NCBI GenBank assembly: GCA_020726505.1
Contig: JAHLEZ010000008.1
Coordinates: 2,356,001-2,420,000 of the forward strand
Origin: Leptodontidium sp. MPI-SDFR-AT-0119
Lineage: Eukaryota; Ascomycota; Leotiomycetes; Helotiales; Leptodontidiaceae
Length of the DNA: 64,000 bases
Direction: 5' to 3'
A program made the translations under genes and the position numbers. Below are positions 43,346 through 53,734 of the stretch, in pieces. The notes under the pieces are model-generated. The model searched no databases, had not been told where the DNA came from, and saw nothing but the letters and a program-made list of their open reading frames with translations. The stretch's first letter is position 1, and each line of letters opens with the position of its first letter.

Positions 43346-44469
43346 CTATTCTGCAATGAAATTCTGCACAACCTCCATAAACTCATCTGCTTCCTCCAAG
43401 TGCGGCATGTGACTTGACTCTGCAAACCTTACCCACTTCACCTTCTTGATATTTCTAAAGAAGGGTTCGACGACTTCATCCTGCGCCTCATCATATCTTC
43501 CATTGATAAGAAGAGTTGGGACCTCAATTTTATGAACTTCATCAATGACAGTCCAAGTCTTCAAGGTTCCACTGACGAAGAACTCAGACGGGCCATTCCT
43601 ATTGCTGTCAGTTTATACTTCCACAAACCTCAGAGGGTATGTATCTAGTCAGGAAATCGCTACTCACATCGTCCCATAAACCGTAGCATCCTTCTTCAAC
43701 TCCTCAAAACTATCCACAAGATCTTTCGGGAACGGATCAACCCTACAAAGATGCTTCTGGTAGAACACCATAACAGCAGCTTCATACTCCTCACTATCCG
43801 TCTTCCCCTCCTTCTCACACCTCTCCAAAACCTCCTGCACATCCTCCGGCATGCCACTCTTCAACTTCTCCGCTGCCTTCACCCAAAGTTCCATGCTCGC
43901 TGGCGAATCCGCAATAACCAACTTCTGCAGTCCCTTCGGCTTCTGAATCGCATGCATAGCACCTAACATGCCACCCCAACTCTGACCCAACACGGAATAC
44001 TTCTCAATTCCCAGTCCTTTGATCAGATTCTGCAACTCGTCCAGAAAGAGATTTGGGGTCCAGAATTTTTCCGGGTTAGGTTGAGAGGGAAGATGTGTGG
44101 ATTTGCCACAGCCGAGTTGGTCGTAGACTATGACTGGAGTCGAGATGTTGGCGGTGATAGCTGAGAGGGAGAGGAGGTAGTTGTGTGGGACACCGGGGCC
44201 GCCGTGTAGGCAGATCAATGGTGTGCTGGTTGAGGTGAGGTGCCCGAAGATTTTGTACCACTGGAGCGAGGTTAGGTTGGCGTTGAGATTTGAGAGTCGA
44301 GTTGAGTGTTGAAGATGAGATACATGAAAAAGATGTATGACAGTATGAGATGAACAGGTCGCTTGAATGAAATAACTATATTAAAATACAATCTTACAGT
44401 TTTGCACGGCCCATCAACATCCTCGACATGGAAGTCGACTTCACCTTCAGTTATTGGAATATCTTTCAT
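43346..44469 (-). CDS. Proline iminopeptidase-like serine hydrolase (peptidase S33)
   Basis: Alpha/beta hydrolase that in this family removes N-terminal proline or hydrolyses amino-acid amides; probably cytosolic, with no signal peptide. The protein is 305 aa from exons 44469-44398, 44260-43668 and 43598-43346. Motifs: CLHGGPGVPHNYLL (the HGGPG oxyanion signature), VYDQLGCGKS, nucleophile elbow GQSWGGMLG, acid-region LLINGRYDEAQDE, and histidine in AESSHMPHLEE. The N-terminus MKDIPITEGEVDFHVEDVDG resembles L-amino-acid amidase/proline iminopeptidase proteins. All three catalytic residues appear present. Exact substrate cannot be told. Confidence 0.87.
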
Positions 44470-45162
44470 CTTGTCGAACTTAAGCTGAACGTCGATTGAT
44501 GAAGAAGCCAGAAGAGGTAAGTGACGACACTAAGTTGAAGCTGAAGTGGGGGATTATATACTTCCCGTGCAGAGGTAGCCTAATGGCATACGGACCTTCC
44601 TAATCGAGATAGCAGTATGTCAGCCTATCGAAATCGAGGTATGGAGGTTGATCACCTTTAGTAAGGCTCACTCACCACCTTAATTCGCATCTTGCTATTT
44701 CAACAAAGCCAAGTATAACATTCGCTAAGCTCGGGTATGCAGCTTTGCATATTCGGGGTCTGTAGTTGCTTGGCTGCACTGCGCTTACTAGGTGGTATTC
44801 GCCCCCCTTGTTTGCTATTTCTCCTCGGCGGGTTTTCACTATAGCTGGACTTCTAGCTTGTGTATAACTTCACTCAGCGCCACTTCAAAATAAATATTGC
44901 AGGAATTGAGATACGGGGCTTGGACAAATACTATTCGTAATAAGCTCTAGATTACGATTCGACGCTTGGCCACAAGAATGAACACCGCCTCCAACTCCTA
45001 TGCTGTGTGAATTAAGTCTACAACAGAACGCCAAAAGACATGGTATCACCGTACAATCGCTACAACATGCTACCATCCTTGCGAACACCAAAAATGTAAA
45101 GTGCTGTCTCAATTGAGAAGAACAGCTCTCAAAACCACGAACACCACGACACTGCAGCCAAA
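44470..45162. other. Upstream region of the iminopeptidase-like gene
   Basis: About 690 bp with no supported gene. A segment at about 44570-44650 resembles a tRNA A box (TAGCCTAATGG) but I find no matching B box or cloverleaf. Confidence 0.4.
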
Positions 45163-47539
45163 TCAGCCTCGATTCGGAAGATTTTCCTTATCTGCTCCCA
45201 ACGCCTGTGCTTTTCTCTTCTCTGCTTGCTTCTGCTCCAGTCGAGCACGCGCCGCCGCTGCCCGTTCTGGTGGAATAGGATTTCTCATCCTCGAACTGTC
45301 CAAGTTTGATACGCGACTGGAGGCCATATTCCCATTCTGACGGTTGATGTTGCTATTCGACTTCTGCCTCGAGAGCTCGTTCGAGACTCGTGGTCGGACT
45401 ATAGCTGCCTTTGGAGGACTAGAAGCGATATTGAACATAGAAGGGGCTGGGCTTGGGCGGCAGTTTCTCTCATGGACAGCTCGGCTCGTGAGCTGCGGAA
45501 GCGATGGTTCTGAAGCTGCATCGTGCAAGTCTGGGGAATCTAAGCACGTATTCGAGAACCGATTTGTCACAGGAGTCAGTGGACCCAGCGGCGTGTGCTG
45601 TACTGGTCCAGATCGTTGAAACGGTGTTGGCTCGCTATTGCCCCTATTGATCATTTCTGATAGAGCAGAATGAGAGGAGCGATGCTTGGGTGAGCCAGTG
45701 GGTGTCTCAGAGCGGGATGTCTTTGAGGGTATGAGAACTTTAGACGGCCGAGAAATAGATTGGCTCGAAATCGGGATCTGACTTTCTCGCATGTGGGGAG
45801 GTTCAAAAATAGGCAGTGGTTTCGAAGTAAGGCTAGAGGCGTCGAACTTCCTCTCTCTCGTTTCTCTAGATTTTGTGGTATCCTTGGACCCCTGTTTCTG
45901 ACTGTTTTTCAAATCTTCAATCTGCGTTCGTAGGTCGGCAACAGTTCGATCATGCTCAGCTGTCTTCTCCCGCAATACTCTCTGAAACTCCAGGGAATTC
46001 GAGTCAGCACCTCGTAATGAAGCTATTTCCTTTTTTAATTCCACAACTTGATCATGACGCTTTTTCAAGAGATGCTCTGCGTCGCGGCGCTGCGACTTCG
46101 CTTGTTCCTTCAATCGGTCGTAGTCATTCTGAAGAGTTTGAACAGCCTCGTCCCGCTTCTGACGGTGTTCATCTGATGACTGTCGCTTTTGTTCACACTT
46201 CTCCAGATGCTTCTCAAGGCGCAAATCGGCATGAAGCAGTTGCTGAGTCAATTTGCTATTCTCGTCTTGGAGTTTCTGAACTGATTTCTCGGCAGCCGCC
46301 AAGGATTTCCGGAGGTTGGAAAGCTCTTCCTTTAAAGAAGCCGTCTCCTTGAGCTGCTCACGCGCCTTCCTCAACTCGCGACATGTATCGATGTCAGTCT
46401 CTTCTGAATGACGAGAGGTTCGATGTTTTCTCGCACGTTTGCTCGGGCTACTTTGATTCTCATCACCTTCAAGTGCCGCTCGAAACTCCTCCACTTGTGC
46501 CTTGTACTGAACACCCAAGGCTGCTTGCCGTGCAAGTTCCTTCACCAACTCGGGTGCGTCATCGCCATTGCCGTCTTTACCTAACAAGGCGATGCGAGCA
46601 GATATCTCGAACATTTTGTCTTCCATGTTTGCAACTGTCTGTTGCGATTCCTTCAACTTTTTGGCAAGATCGATGTTCTCAGCATCCTTGTGCTTGGCGT
46701 ATGATTTGGCAAGTTCCTTGTAGGCCATGAGCTTCTTCATTCCGACGAGTGCTTCCTCATGATATTGCTCATATTCAGACTTCCAAAACTTCCCCGATTT
46801 AGAATGCGGATGATTCAGGTCCACAGTCATGTCCATATCCGTGTTGTCGCCTTCCTCCAAATGCTGTAACAAATCTTGATTGCCCTGGGTTGGCTTGCTG
46901 GGCTTGCTCGTCTCCCCATTCGTGCTAGTGACTGTTGTTGCTCTTAAAATTCTAGCTGCCGGCTTTACTTCCAGTGAAGTACGCGTAGTTTCGGTCTTGG
47001 GGGTCTTTACCTCTCTGGAATCTTCGAGAGCACGGGTGAGAGAAGTCTTCCGTACTGGCCTCGCCGTCAACTCTGATCTTGGAGCGAATGGAGTTGGGAA
47101 TTGTTTGTCGCCATCATCTGATAACCGGTTTCGTCCTTGCCCGCCAGCAGCCTTCTTCTCCACTTCCTTATCCGCCACTTCGTTACCAAAAGATACAGTT
47201 TTGCGTCGTGTTGTTGCAGTACCAGGCGTCAGCAATATTCCTGGAGGCTTGGTTGGCGAAAGACTTCGTGGTTGTGACTCTCCGGTGCCCTTGCTGGCTT
47301 CCCCTCCAGATTCCGTCTCGATTTCATAGATAGTATCATCGTCTGGCCGCGCTGGTACCCCAAAAATGGCACTCTTCAAGGCACGAGCAGCAAACACCGG
47401 AGCCGGAGTCTCTGGAGGCTCTCGATCCGGGTTGTATTCTGACAAGTTGTCAGTATAAATAACACTACAATTGGAAGCAATTCGACCTACCATCGACGCG
47501 ATTTCCCTCCGTCCCCCGACCCAACCACCAATTGAGCAT
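45163..47539 (-). CDS. CUT12: Spindle pole body-associated Cut12-like coiled-coil protein
   Basis: 774 aa from exons 47539-47491 and 47438-45163 (52-nt intron). The N-terminus MLNWWLGRGTEG..., then EYNPDREPPETPAPVFAARALKSAIFGVPAR, resembles the conserved head of the fungal Cut12 family, which helps activate Polo kinase at the spindle pole body. A Ser/Thr/Pro-rich segment with TTRRKTVSFGNEV follows. The centre (about residues 240-540) is strongly predicted coiled coil, rich in Glu, Lys, Gln and Leu heptads. The C-terminus is basic with Ser/Pro phosphosite-like motifs and a final ERAAAARARLEQKQAEKRKAQ helix. No enzymatic motif is present. The assignment rests mainly on the N-terminal block and overall architecture. 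The gene is divergent from ORC2. Confidence 0.7.
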
Positions 47540-47924
47540 TTCTTCCGAGTGTAAGGCTCAAGTTGATTAGCAAAAGTCGATTACCATTCACTGTAATAGG
47601 TAGCTAGATTCGTGCTTGTGTGTGCGCGCCTGTGTGGTGTTTTCGATTTAATGTCGCGATTTGAAGCTGGTAGGTTTGTTGACATTAAAAATGGCAGTCG
47701 CGACACCCTGCTACTTTGCAAGGAAGCAGCGGGTCCATCCCGCCTTTAGCGTCATCGCGGACAAATGTTAATTCGCTTCTCTCAGGAGAGCGCGACCGCG
47801 TTTGAATTTCGAGGCTTAGGAAGTCCATCAGGTAAGTCCTTTTTTCTACTTTCCAGCCCAACTGCGCAACCGCGCATTTCGTACACTTCGCACCTTTCTA
47901 ACCTGTGGCCCAGATCACCAAACC
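47540..47924. promoter_or_regulatory. Shared Cut12-like/ORC2 promoter
   Basis: 385 bp between divergent start codons. It contains two TCGCGA palindromes (47654-47659 and 47698-47703) and a GCGCGACCGCG stretch near 47789. These resemble CGCG-containing cell-cycle boxes, but none is an exact ACGCGT (MCB). Function is inferred. Confidence 0.4.
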
Positions 47925-49774
47925 ATGAAGCGTAAGAAGCTGGGTGACGCGGAGGTCCGAACGGATGATGAGCCAGCATTGAAGAGGCCTCGCTCAACCA
48001 GGGGAACGCCAAAGACAGTGAACAAAACTACCCAGAACGGAACACTATTGAAGTCAGCCAGAGCAAACAGAACAGTCAATGCCGAAGCGAGCTCCGATCT
48101 CCCTGAGATTGGGACTGAAGATGCAGCTGAAGCTGAAACTGTGGAAGATGGTTCTGAGAATGGTGCATCCGAGAGCGAGGCAGCAGCTGTTACCCCAAGG
48201 AAAGATACACAAGGGACTCCGAATAAAGCGTTGGGCGCAATTGCGAATGGGACAACACCACAAAAGCAGTTGCTTGGAAAGAAGCTCTTTGCGACGCCAG
48301 TAAAGACAACCGAATTTGCTGGTGAAAATGATACTCCAAGGATTGAGCGAAATGCGAATCGCTCAGCTAGAAGGAAGAGTACAAGAACTCTCATCGAGAG
48401 GACGATACTGGGCCATACTAGCGACAATGATGAAGAGGATGAGGACATCGCGCAACAAATATACGATTCGGAGGGAGATGGGCTGGGGCAAGATGATGAT
48501 GAAGATGTGGCCGTTGACGTGGACGAAAACACTGCTCCAGAGACTCCCTCTAAGCGTGGGAGGAAGAAAGGCACCAAGGTTCAACGTCGATCACCGACTC
48601 CCCCTCAAGATCTGGCAGCACACGAGAAATACTTTTTCCAGAATCGCGGTGGAAGAGCCAAAACCTCAAACAACAACTTGTCCTCGTTGGCACTTCTCGA
48701 CCATGAAGAATATTTCAGTCGAGCAAGAAATTTGAAGGATCCGCATGCAGAAGATGTCAAATTCTTGGAGCAGTTACACGCGGAGTCTTTCAATCAGTGG
48801 CAATTTGAATTGAGTCAAGATTTCAACATTTGTGCATTTGGCTGGGGCTCAAAACGATCTCTCCTCATGCATTTCGCAGACCACATCTACAAGTCACAAC
48901 AAGACCATGCAAAGGCAAAGATAGTTGTCGTTAACGGCTACGTTAATAACTTGACAATCCGAGATGTCTTGAACACTGTTGCGTCTGCCATTATTGAACG
49001 CGGGTATAGATTGGGATCGCAGCCAGCTGAGATGTTAGAGAATCTAATAACTTTGCTCGAGGAAGACAAGGCTCAAGACATAACTCTCATCATCCACTCC
49101 ATCGATCGGGCCCCACTTCGGCGACCTACCACTCAGAACATTCTCTCTCGTCTCAGCTCACATCCTCAAATTCATTTGGTAGCCTCAGCTGACCATCCCT
49201 CATTTCCACTCCTTTGGGACAGTTCGCTTCGATCAGCGTACAATTTCTTATTTCACGACTGCACTACATTTCAGCCATACACTTCTGAAGTGGATGTTGT
49301 AGACGAAGTTCACGAACTGCTGGGAAGAAGTGGGAGGAGAGTTGGGGGTAAAGAGGGAGTAAACTTCGTGCTGAAGAGTCTGCCCGAAAATGCGAAGAGC
49401 CTGTTTAGGGTGCTAATAGGGGAGCAACTGGCAGCAATGGATGAAGGATCAGGACCAGTGGTGGAAGGAGAAGATGGCGACGATGGTATCGATCAACGAT
49501 TCGGTAATTCCAGAAGTGGTGAAGTTGGGGTAGAGTACAGAGTATTGTATCAAAAAGCAGTCGAGGAATTCATCTGCAGCAACGAGATGAATTTCAGGAC
49601 ACTGCTGAAAGAGTATGTTTCTCTAAACTCAATGCCATGCTACTTACTAATTCGGGTAGATTCCATGACCATCAGATGATACAGAGCCGGAAAGATGGGT
49701 TGGGAACAGAGATATTGTCCGCACCATTCCGAAAGGAGGAGCTTGAGAGTATTTTGGAAGAGATTGCGACCTAG
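47925..49774 (+). CDS. ORC2: Origin recognition complex subunit 2
   Basis: Subunit of the ORC that marks replication origins. The protein is 600 aa from exons 47925-49612 and 49660-49774 (47-nt intron). The first 200 residues are disordered, basic then acidic (DNDEEDEDIAQQIYDSEGDG), with many Ser/Thr-Pro sites. The conserved core begins at ENTAPETPSKRG...EKYFFQNRGGRAKTSNNNLSSLALLDHEEYF. It continues with FLEQLHAESFNQWQFELSQDFNICAFGWGSKRSLLMHFADHIY, which aligns with the ORC2 signature, then VVVNGYVNNLTIRDVLN and HSIDRAPLR. The second exon supplies FHDHQMIQSRKDGLGTEILSAPFRKEELESILEEI, the typical C-terminal winged-helix end. As expected for ORC2, no canonical Walker A is seen. Confidence 0.94.
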
Positions 49775-50029
49775 GTAGTTTGGGATCGACAGAATTGTAC
49801 ATTATTTACAGGAGCATCAAGCATGGCGTTGGGAATGGGTATCATCTTGGGAGCATAGGACAAGGAATACGAATGAAGACACGAAATAGAACCACCGTTC
49901 TGGACATCGGTGTTAAATTTCAAAGTTAGAATTTAGAGAACCATCCACGTGACAAGGCTTCGAACTCCCAGGTCAAGATTTTTAGCTTCGCAGCCTTGCG
50001 AAATTCCACCTCACTCCTCACAACCACGG

Positions 50030-51516
50030 ATGCTGCGACGAGTTTATGATGCGATAAAACACACAGTCATGGCAAAAAGACCACCCAAAGATCCTTTAAT
50101 TGTAGTCCTAGGTGCAACTGGCACAGGAAAGTCTCAGGTACGATGTCCGATTAATTTCAAGTGGACACTCCAGCTCATCCATCATAGCTTGCAGTCGATT
50201 TAGCCAAACGATTTGATGGAGAGGTTATCAACGGCGATGCCATGCAAATGTACGATGGCCTGCCAATTATAACGAACAAAATGACTGTGGAGGAGCAGCA
50301 GGGTATCCCGCACCATCTTCTGGGTTTTATTGCGCTCGACGAGGAACCCTGGCGGGTGGGCATGTTCAAGCAGAAAGCGGGACAGATCATAAGGGAGATT
50401 CGATCGAGAGGACGACTGCCGATTCTAGTTGGAGGAACTCATTACTATACGCAGTCGCTACTTTTCGACGAGACTTTAGTCGAGACGGTTCCCAAGGACG
50501 AGGATCAAATCCAATCCGGACTCACGAACCAGGAGATGGCAGAAAAATACCCTATACTTGACGGACCTACTGAGGATATGATAGTACATCTGAGAGAGGT
50601 GGATCCAGTTATGGCAGATCGATGGCACCCAAAAGACAGGCGGAAGATCCGGAGGTCTTTAGAGATATTCTTGACGACTGGGAAGAAAGCCTCGGACATA
50701 TATGCAGAACAAATAGAACGGAAGGCTTGCAACAAAGAGCCCCATACAGAGAGTGAGTCTGTGGCCCAGCCTCTGGTAGATAGCAGATCCGTGCTACTCT
50801 TTTGGGTGTACGCAGAGTCCGACATACTGAAGAAGCGGCTTGATGCCAGAATCGACAAAATGGTAGGCGCCGGGCTTTTGGACGAGGTTAAATCGATGGA
50901 AGTCTTCCTAAAAAAACAGGCGATTTCGGGCGTGGAAGTGGATCGTACGAGAGGCATATGGGTATCAATTGGCTACAAGGAGTTCGAGCCGTATCTCAAA
51001 GCCTTGGATTCCGGGAGTGCCTCAGTGGATGAGGTGCAAAGCTCTTACGAGCTATCAATCGAGCAAACAAAAACTGCCACACGCCAGTATGCAAGACAAC
51101 AAGTCCGTTGGATCCGTTTGAAGTTGATCCCCGCACTCTCAGACGTCGATGCTGAGGAGAGACTATACCTTGTGGACGGCAGCGATGTCTCTCGGTTCTC
51201 AGAGACCGTCTCCCAGCCTGCGATTGGGATTGCAGAATCATTCTTGAATGGTACTGAGCGAGTACCGCCTCGCGAGGTGTGTGCTGCTGCTGCTCAGATA
51301 TTGGACCCAGAGAAGGAGCCTGTGGAACCGAAAGACCCTCATTTCCGCCAAGAATGCAAAATGTGCCACATGGTGGCTGTCACAGATGTCCAATGGCAGA
51401 CGCATCTGAAGAGTCGACGACACAGAGCGCTGATTAAGAAGAAATTGAAGAGCGAGAGAAGCGGTAGGTTTCGCCCTCCGCCGAGTGGCAACATATCAGA
51501 TCCAGATACTCCTTGA
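50030..51516 (+). CDS. MOD5: tRNA dimethylallyltransferase (tRNA isopentenyltransferase)
   Basis: Adds a dimethylallyl group to A37 of tRNAs reading UNN codons. The protein is 478 aa from exons 50030-50137 and 50188-51516. P-loop GATGTGKS is at residues 28-35; the intron follows immediately after KSQ. DAMQMYDGLPIITNKMT, GIPHHLLGF and VGGTHYYTQSLLF are family marks. The C-terminus has a C2H2-type zinc finger (CKMCHMVAVTDVQWQTHLKSRRH), found in eukaryotic Mod5/TRIT1. Two in-frame ATGs, at 50030 and 50069, give a long form with a basic amphipathic leader (MLRRVYDAIKHTV) and a short form starting MAKRPP. This is the arrangement by which yeast MOD5 makes mitochondrial and cytosolic/nuclear forms. 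Confidence 0.94.
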
Positions 51517-51839
51517 ATACACTTCTTGAGAAATATCATACTTGGCTCTGTTGGTTCATACATCGCATTTCCTGCAAAGTAGGCATCTCGACTCGCCTTA
51601 CGGTATGCGGCGCCTTGGTGTAGGCTTGCAAAGTTTGTGGCATCTCTTACATGCAACATAAACGGAACCAACAAGCAAACCTATTGAAACGGTCAGATGA
51701 TTCTTGTGGACTGTTCAATCACTTGAGGGCAATGCAACCTCCGTTCTGCTACCTAGTACATAGGACGATTTGTCCCTAATCATATTCCTTCATTGAACTC
51801 TATCATTTAGTCCTGCTTTTAATGCCCTTTGGGTGCCCA
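51517..51839. other. Convergent intergenic region
   Basis: 323 bp between MOD5 and the monooxygenase 3' ends; nothing recognised. Confidence 0.4.
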
Positions 51840-53242
51840 CTACCTGCTGTGATTTTGCACGCCATTTTCCATCGACCTCGACTCCCGGATTCCTTCCGTC
51901 TCCTTCGCTTTCCTATTCACACTCTCCATATCAAATCCAGCTAAGAGCTTATATGCCTTCCCCACTTCCTCCAACTCCACGCTCCCAATCACGTCATCGA
52001 TATTCTCAAATCCATCAGGGGCACGCTCATGAGCCAGTTGCAAGACATGATCCGGTCCATTTGCACGATTCGCAAAACAGATCTTTGCCGTGGGAGGCAG
52101 CCTCTCATTCTGATAATTGGTCAAGGCCTCTGGAATTCTCTGCTCTTGCTGAAGGGCCGAAGAGAGAGCTACCGAGTCAAGAATGGCTTGGCTTGCTCCG
52201 TTCGATCCAACTGCAAATCATCAATCTCGCACCTTTGCTTAAGAGAAGATGGCAACTTACTGGGATAGAGAGGATGCGCCGCATCTCCCAACAAAGTCAA
52301 CCTCCCAAAACTCCACCTGTTAACTGGCGTCCGGTCACACATCGGGAATTCTGCAACCACCTCGGTCTCCTCAACCAACTCCGGAATACTCAGAAAGCCA
52401 AACGTCCAGCTCTGGAACTGACTCGCGAACCGATCTTTCGACACCGTTTTTCCCCAATCCGCCACAGGAGGAGTCAAGTCTGGGTCATCTTTACCCCTCA
52501 CTCTCAGCTCCGCTATCCAGTTCACCAGAGACTTCCCCTCCTTCTCTGCCTGGCGACCTACCGGGTAGGCTATGAACTTCTGATCAGCGTGTCCAGCCCA
52601 CACCATCGAGTGTCCCGTGAGGAAAGGTTCTCGCAACGAGACACCTCTCCACAGTAACCTTCCGGAGAAATTTGGTGGTCCTTCATTGGGATACAGCAGT
52701 CGACGAGCAGTCGAGTTAATCCCATCACAAGCAATCAACACATCCGAGATCCGCTTTGGAATATCAGCAGGTGCAGCTGGATCCGTCTTCCTCGTGAATC
52801 TCGCAGTGATGCTCCTCTCGTCCTGCTCGTACGAAGTAAACAAATGATCCATAACCACACATCCTTCTCCTAATCTCTCCTTCACCGCACCAAGCAACAT
52901 CGCATGCAGCATTCCCCTGTGCACCGAAAATTGCGGCACGAGATATCCAGCCTTCTCTCCCCTTGGCTCGCCAATAACGAAATGTCCATATCGATTATAG
53001 TACTTCAACTCCTCGGTCTTGATGCCGATTTCTTCCAGTGCGGGTAAGAGACCTAAATTCCGGAGAATGAGAACAGCTGAAGGCTGCAGGTTTATCCCTG
53101 AGCCGATTGCTGCCAGAGTGCGCGAGGATTCAAAGATGGTTATGTTCCTGATGCCCACAGAGTGGAGTTGGAGAGCAAGGACAAGACCGCCTATTCCACC
53201 TCCGATGATTGTAACGGTGATCTGGGAATTCGAGGAAGTCAT
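51840..53242 (-). CDS. FAD-dependent aromatic-type monooxygenase
   Basis: Flavoprotein hydroxylase of the FAD_binding_3 class (salicylate hydroxylase-like), 450 aa from exons 53242-52261 and 52210-51840. The Rossmann motif GGGIGGLVLALQLHSVGI is at residues 13-30 and ends in an acidic residue (FESS). The DG motif is ACDGINSTARRLL, and the GD motif LLGDAAHPLYP lies directly before the 50-nt intron. After the intron IGSNGASQAILDSVALSSAL continues the FAD-binding helix. No signal peptide or membrane segment is visible. It stands alone, with no other secondary-metabolism gene next to it, so a catabolic or detoxifying role on an aromatic substrate is more likely than membership of a biosynthetic cluster. 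Substrate unknown. Confidence 0.88.
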
Positions 53243-53734
53243 TTTACCGAACGCAACTTTGGGGAGAAGAAAGTCTAAAGAGCCTGTTTATATGGAAAGA
53301 GGGGGAACCCCGAAAGCGGAGATGTGGGGTTAGTCTTTGTGGGTAGTGAGCCTGTAGTGCCAGGCTTCGGCAGTGACACTGCGGGAGTTCGATGGTGCCT
53401 GACAGAGTTCTACGGGCTACATCGTGCCCAAATCTAAAGTCAATCTTGGTATTTTCGCTTTCTTTTACAAACTCTTCTAAGCTCTGGAACGGTTTGCTGT
53501 TGTACACTTTGATGACAGCAGGAGCAATCATGAGCGCCTAGTCCCCTCAAATGTCACGACTCACGAATTAACAGGCATCGTTTTTCATCTGGATGAGAAT
53601 GAATAAACCCTCTCAGGGACAGTGCCAGCCTTCATTAAAGGTGCACATGACACAGGTTTCATTGCTACTTCCCAAGTCTCTAAAAGAATGTTGTACAGCC
53701 CGACATTCCGCTCCTAATCATCCAACAACTGATC
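53243..53734. promoter_or_regulatory. Upstream region of the monooxygenase gene
   Basis: About 490 bp containing the monooxygenase promoter and the 3' flank of the next gene; no gene recognised. Confidence 0.4.

Noticed and set aside
44570..44655. tRNA-like A box (TAGCCTAATGG) with a weak downstream T-loop
   Set aside because: No B box and no 7-bp acceptor stem could be found; at most a decayed tRNA fragment.
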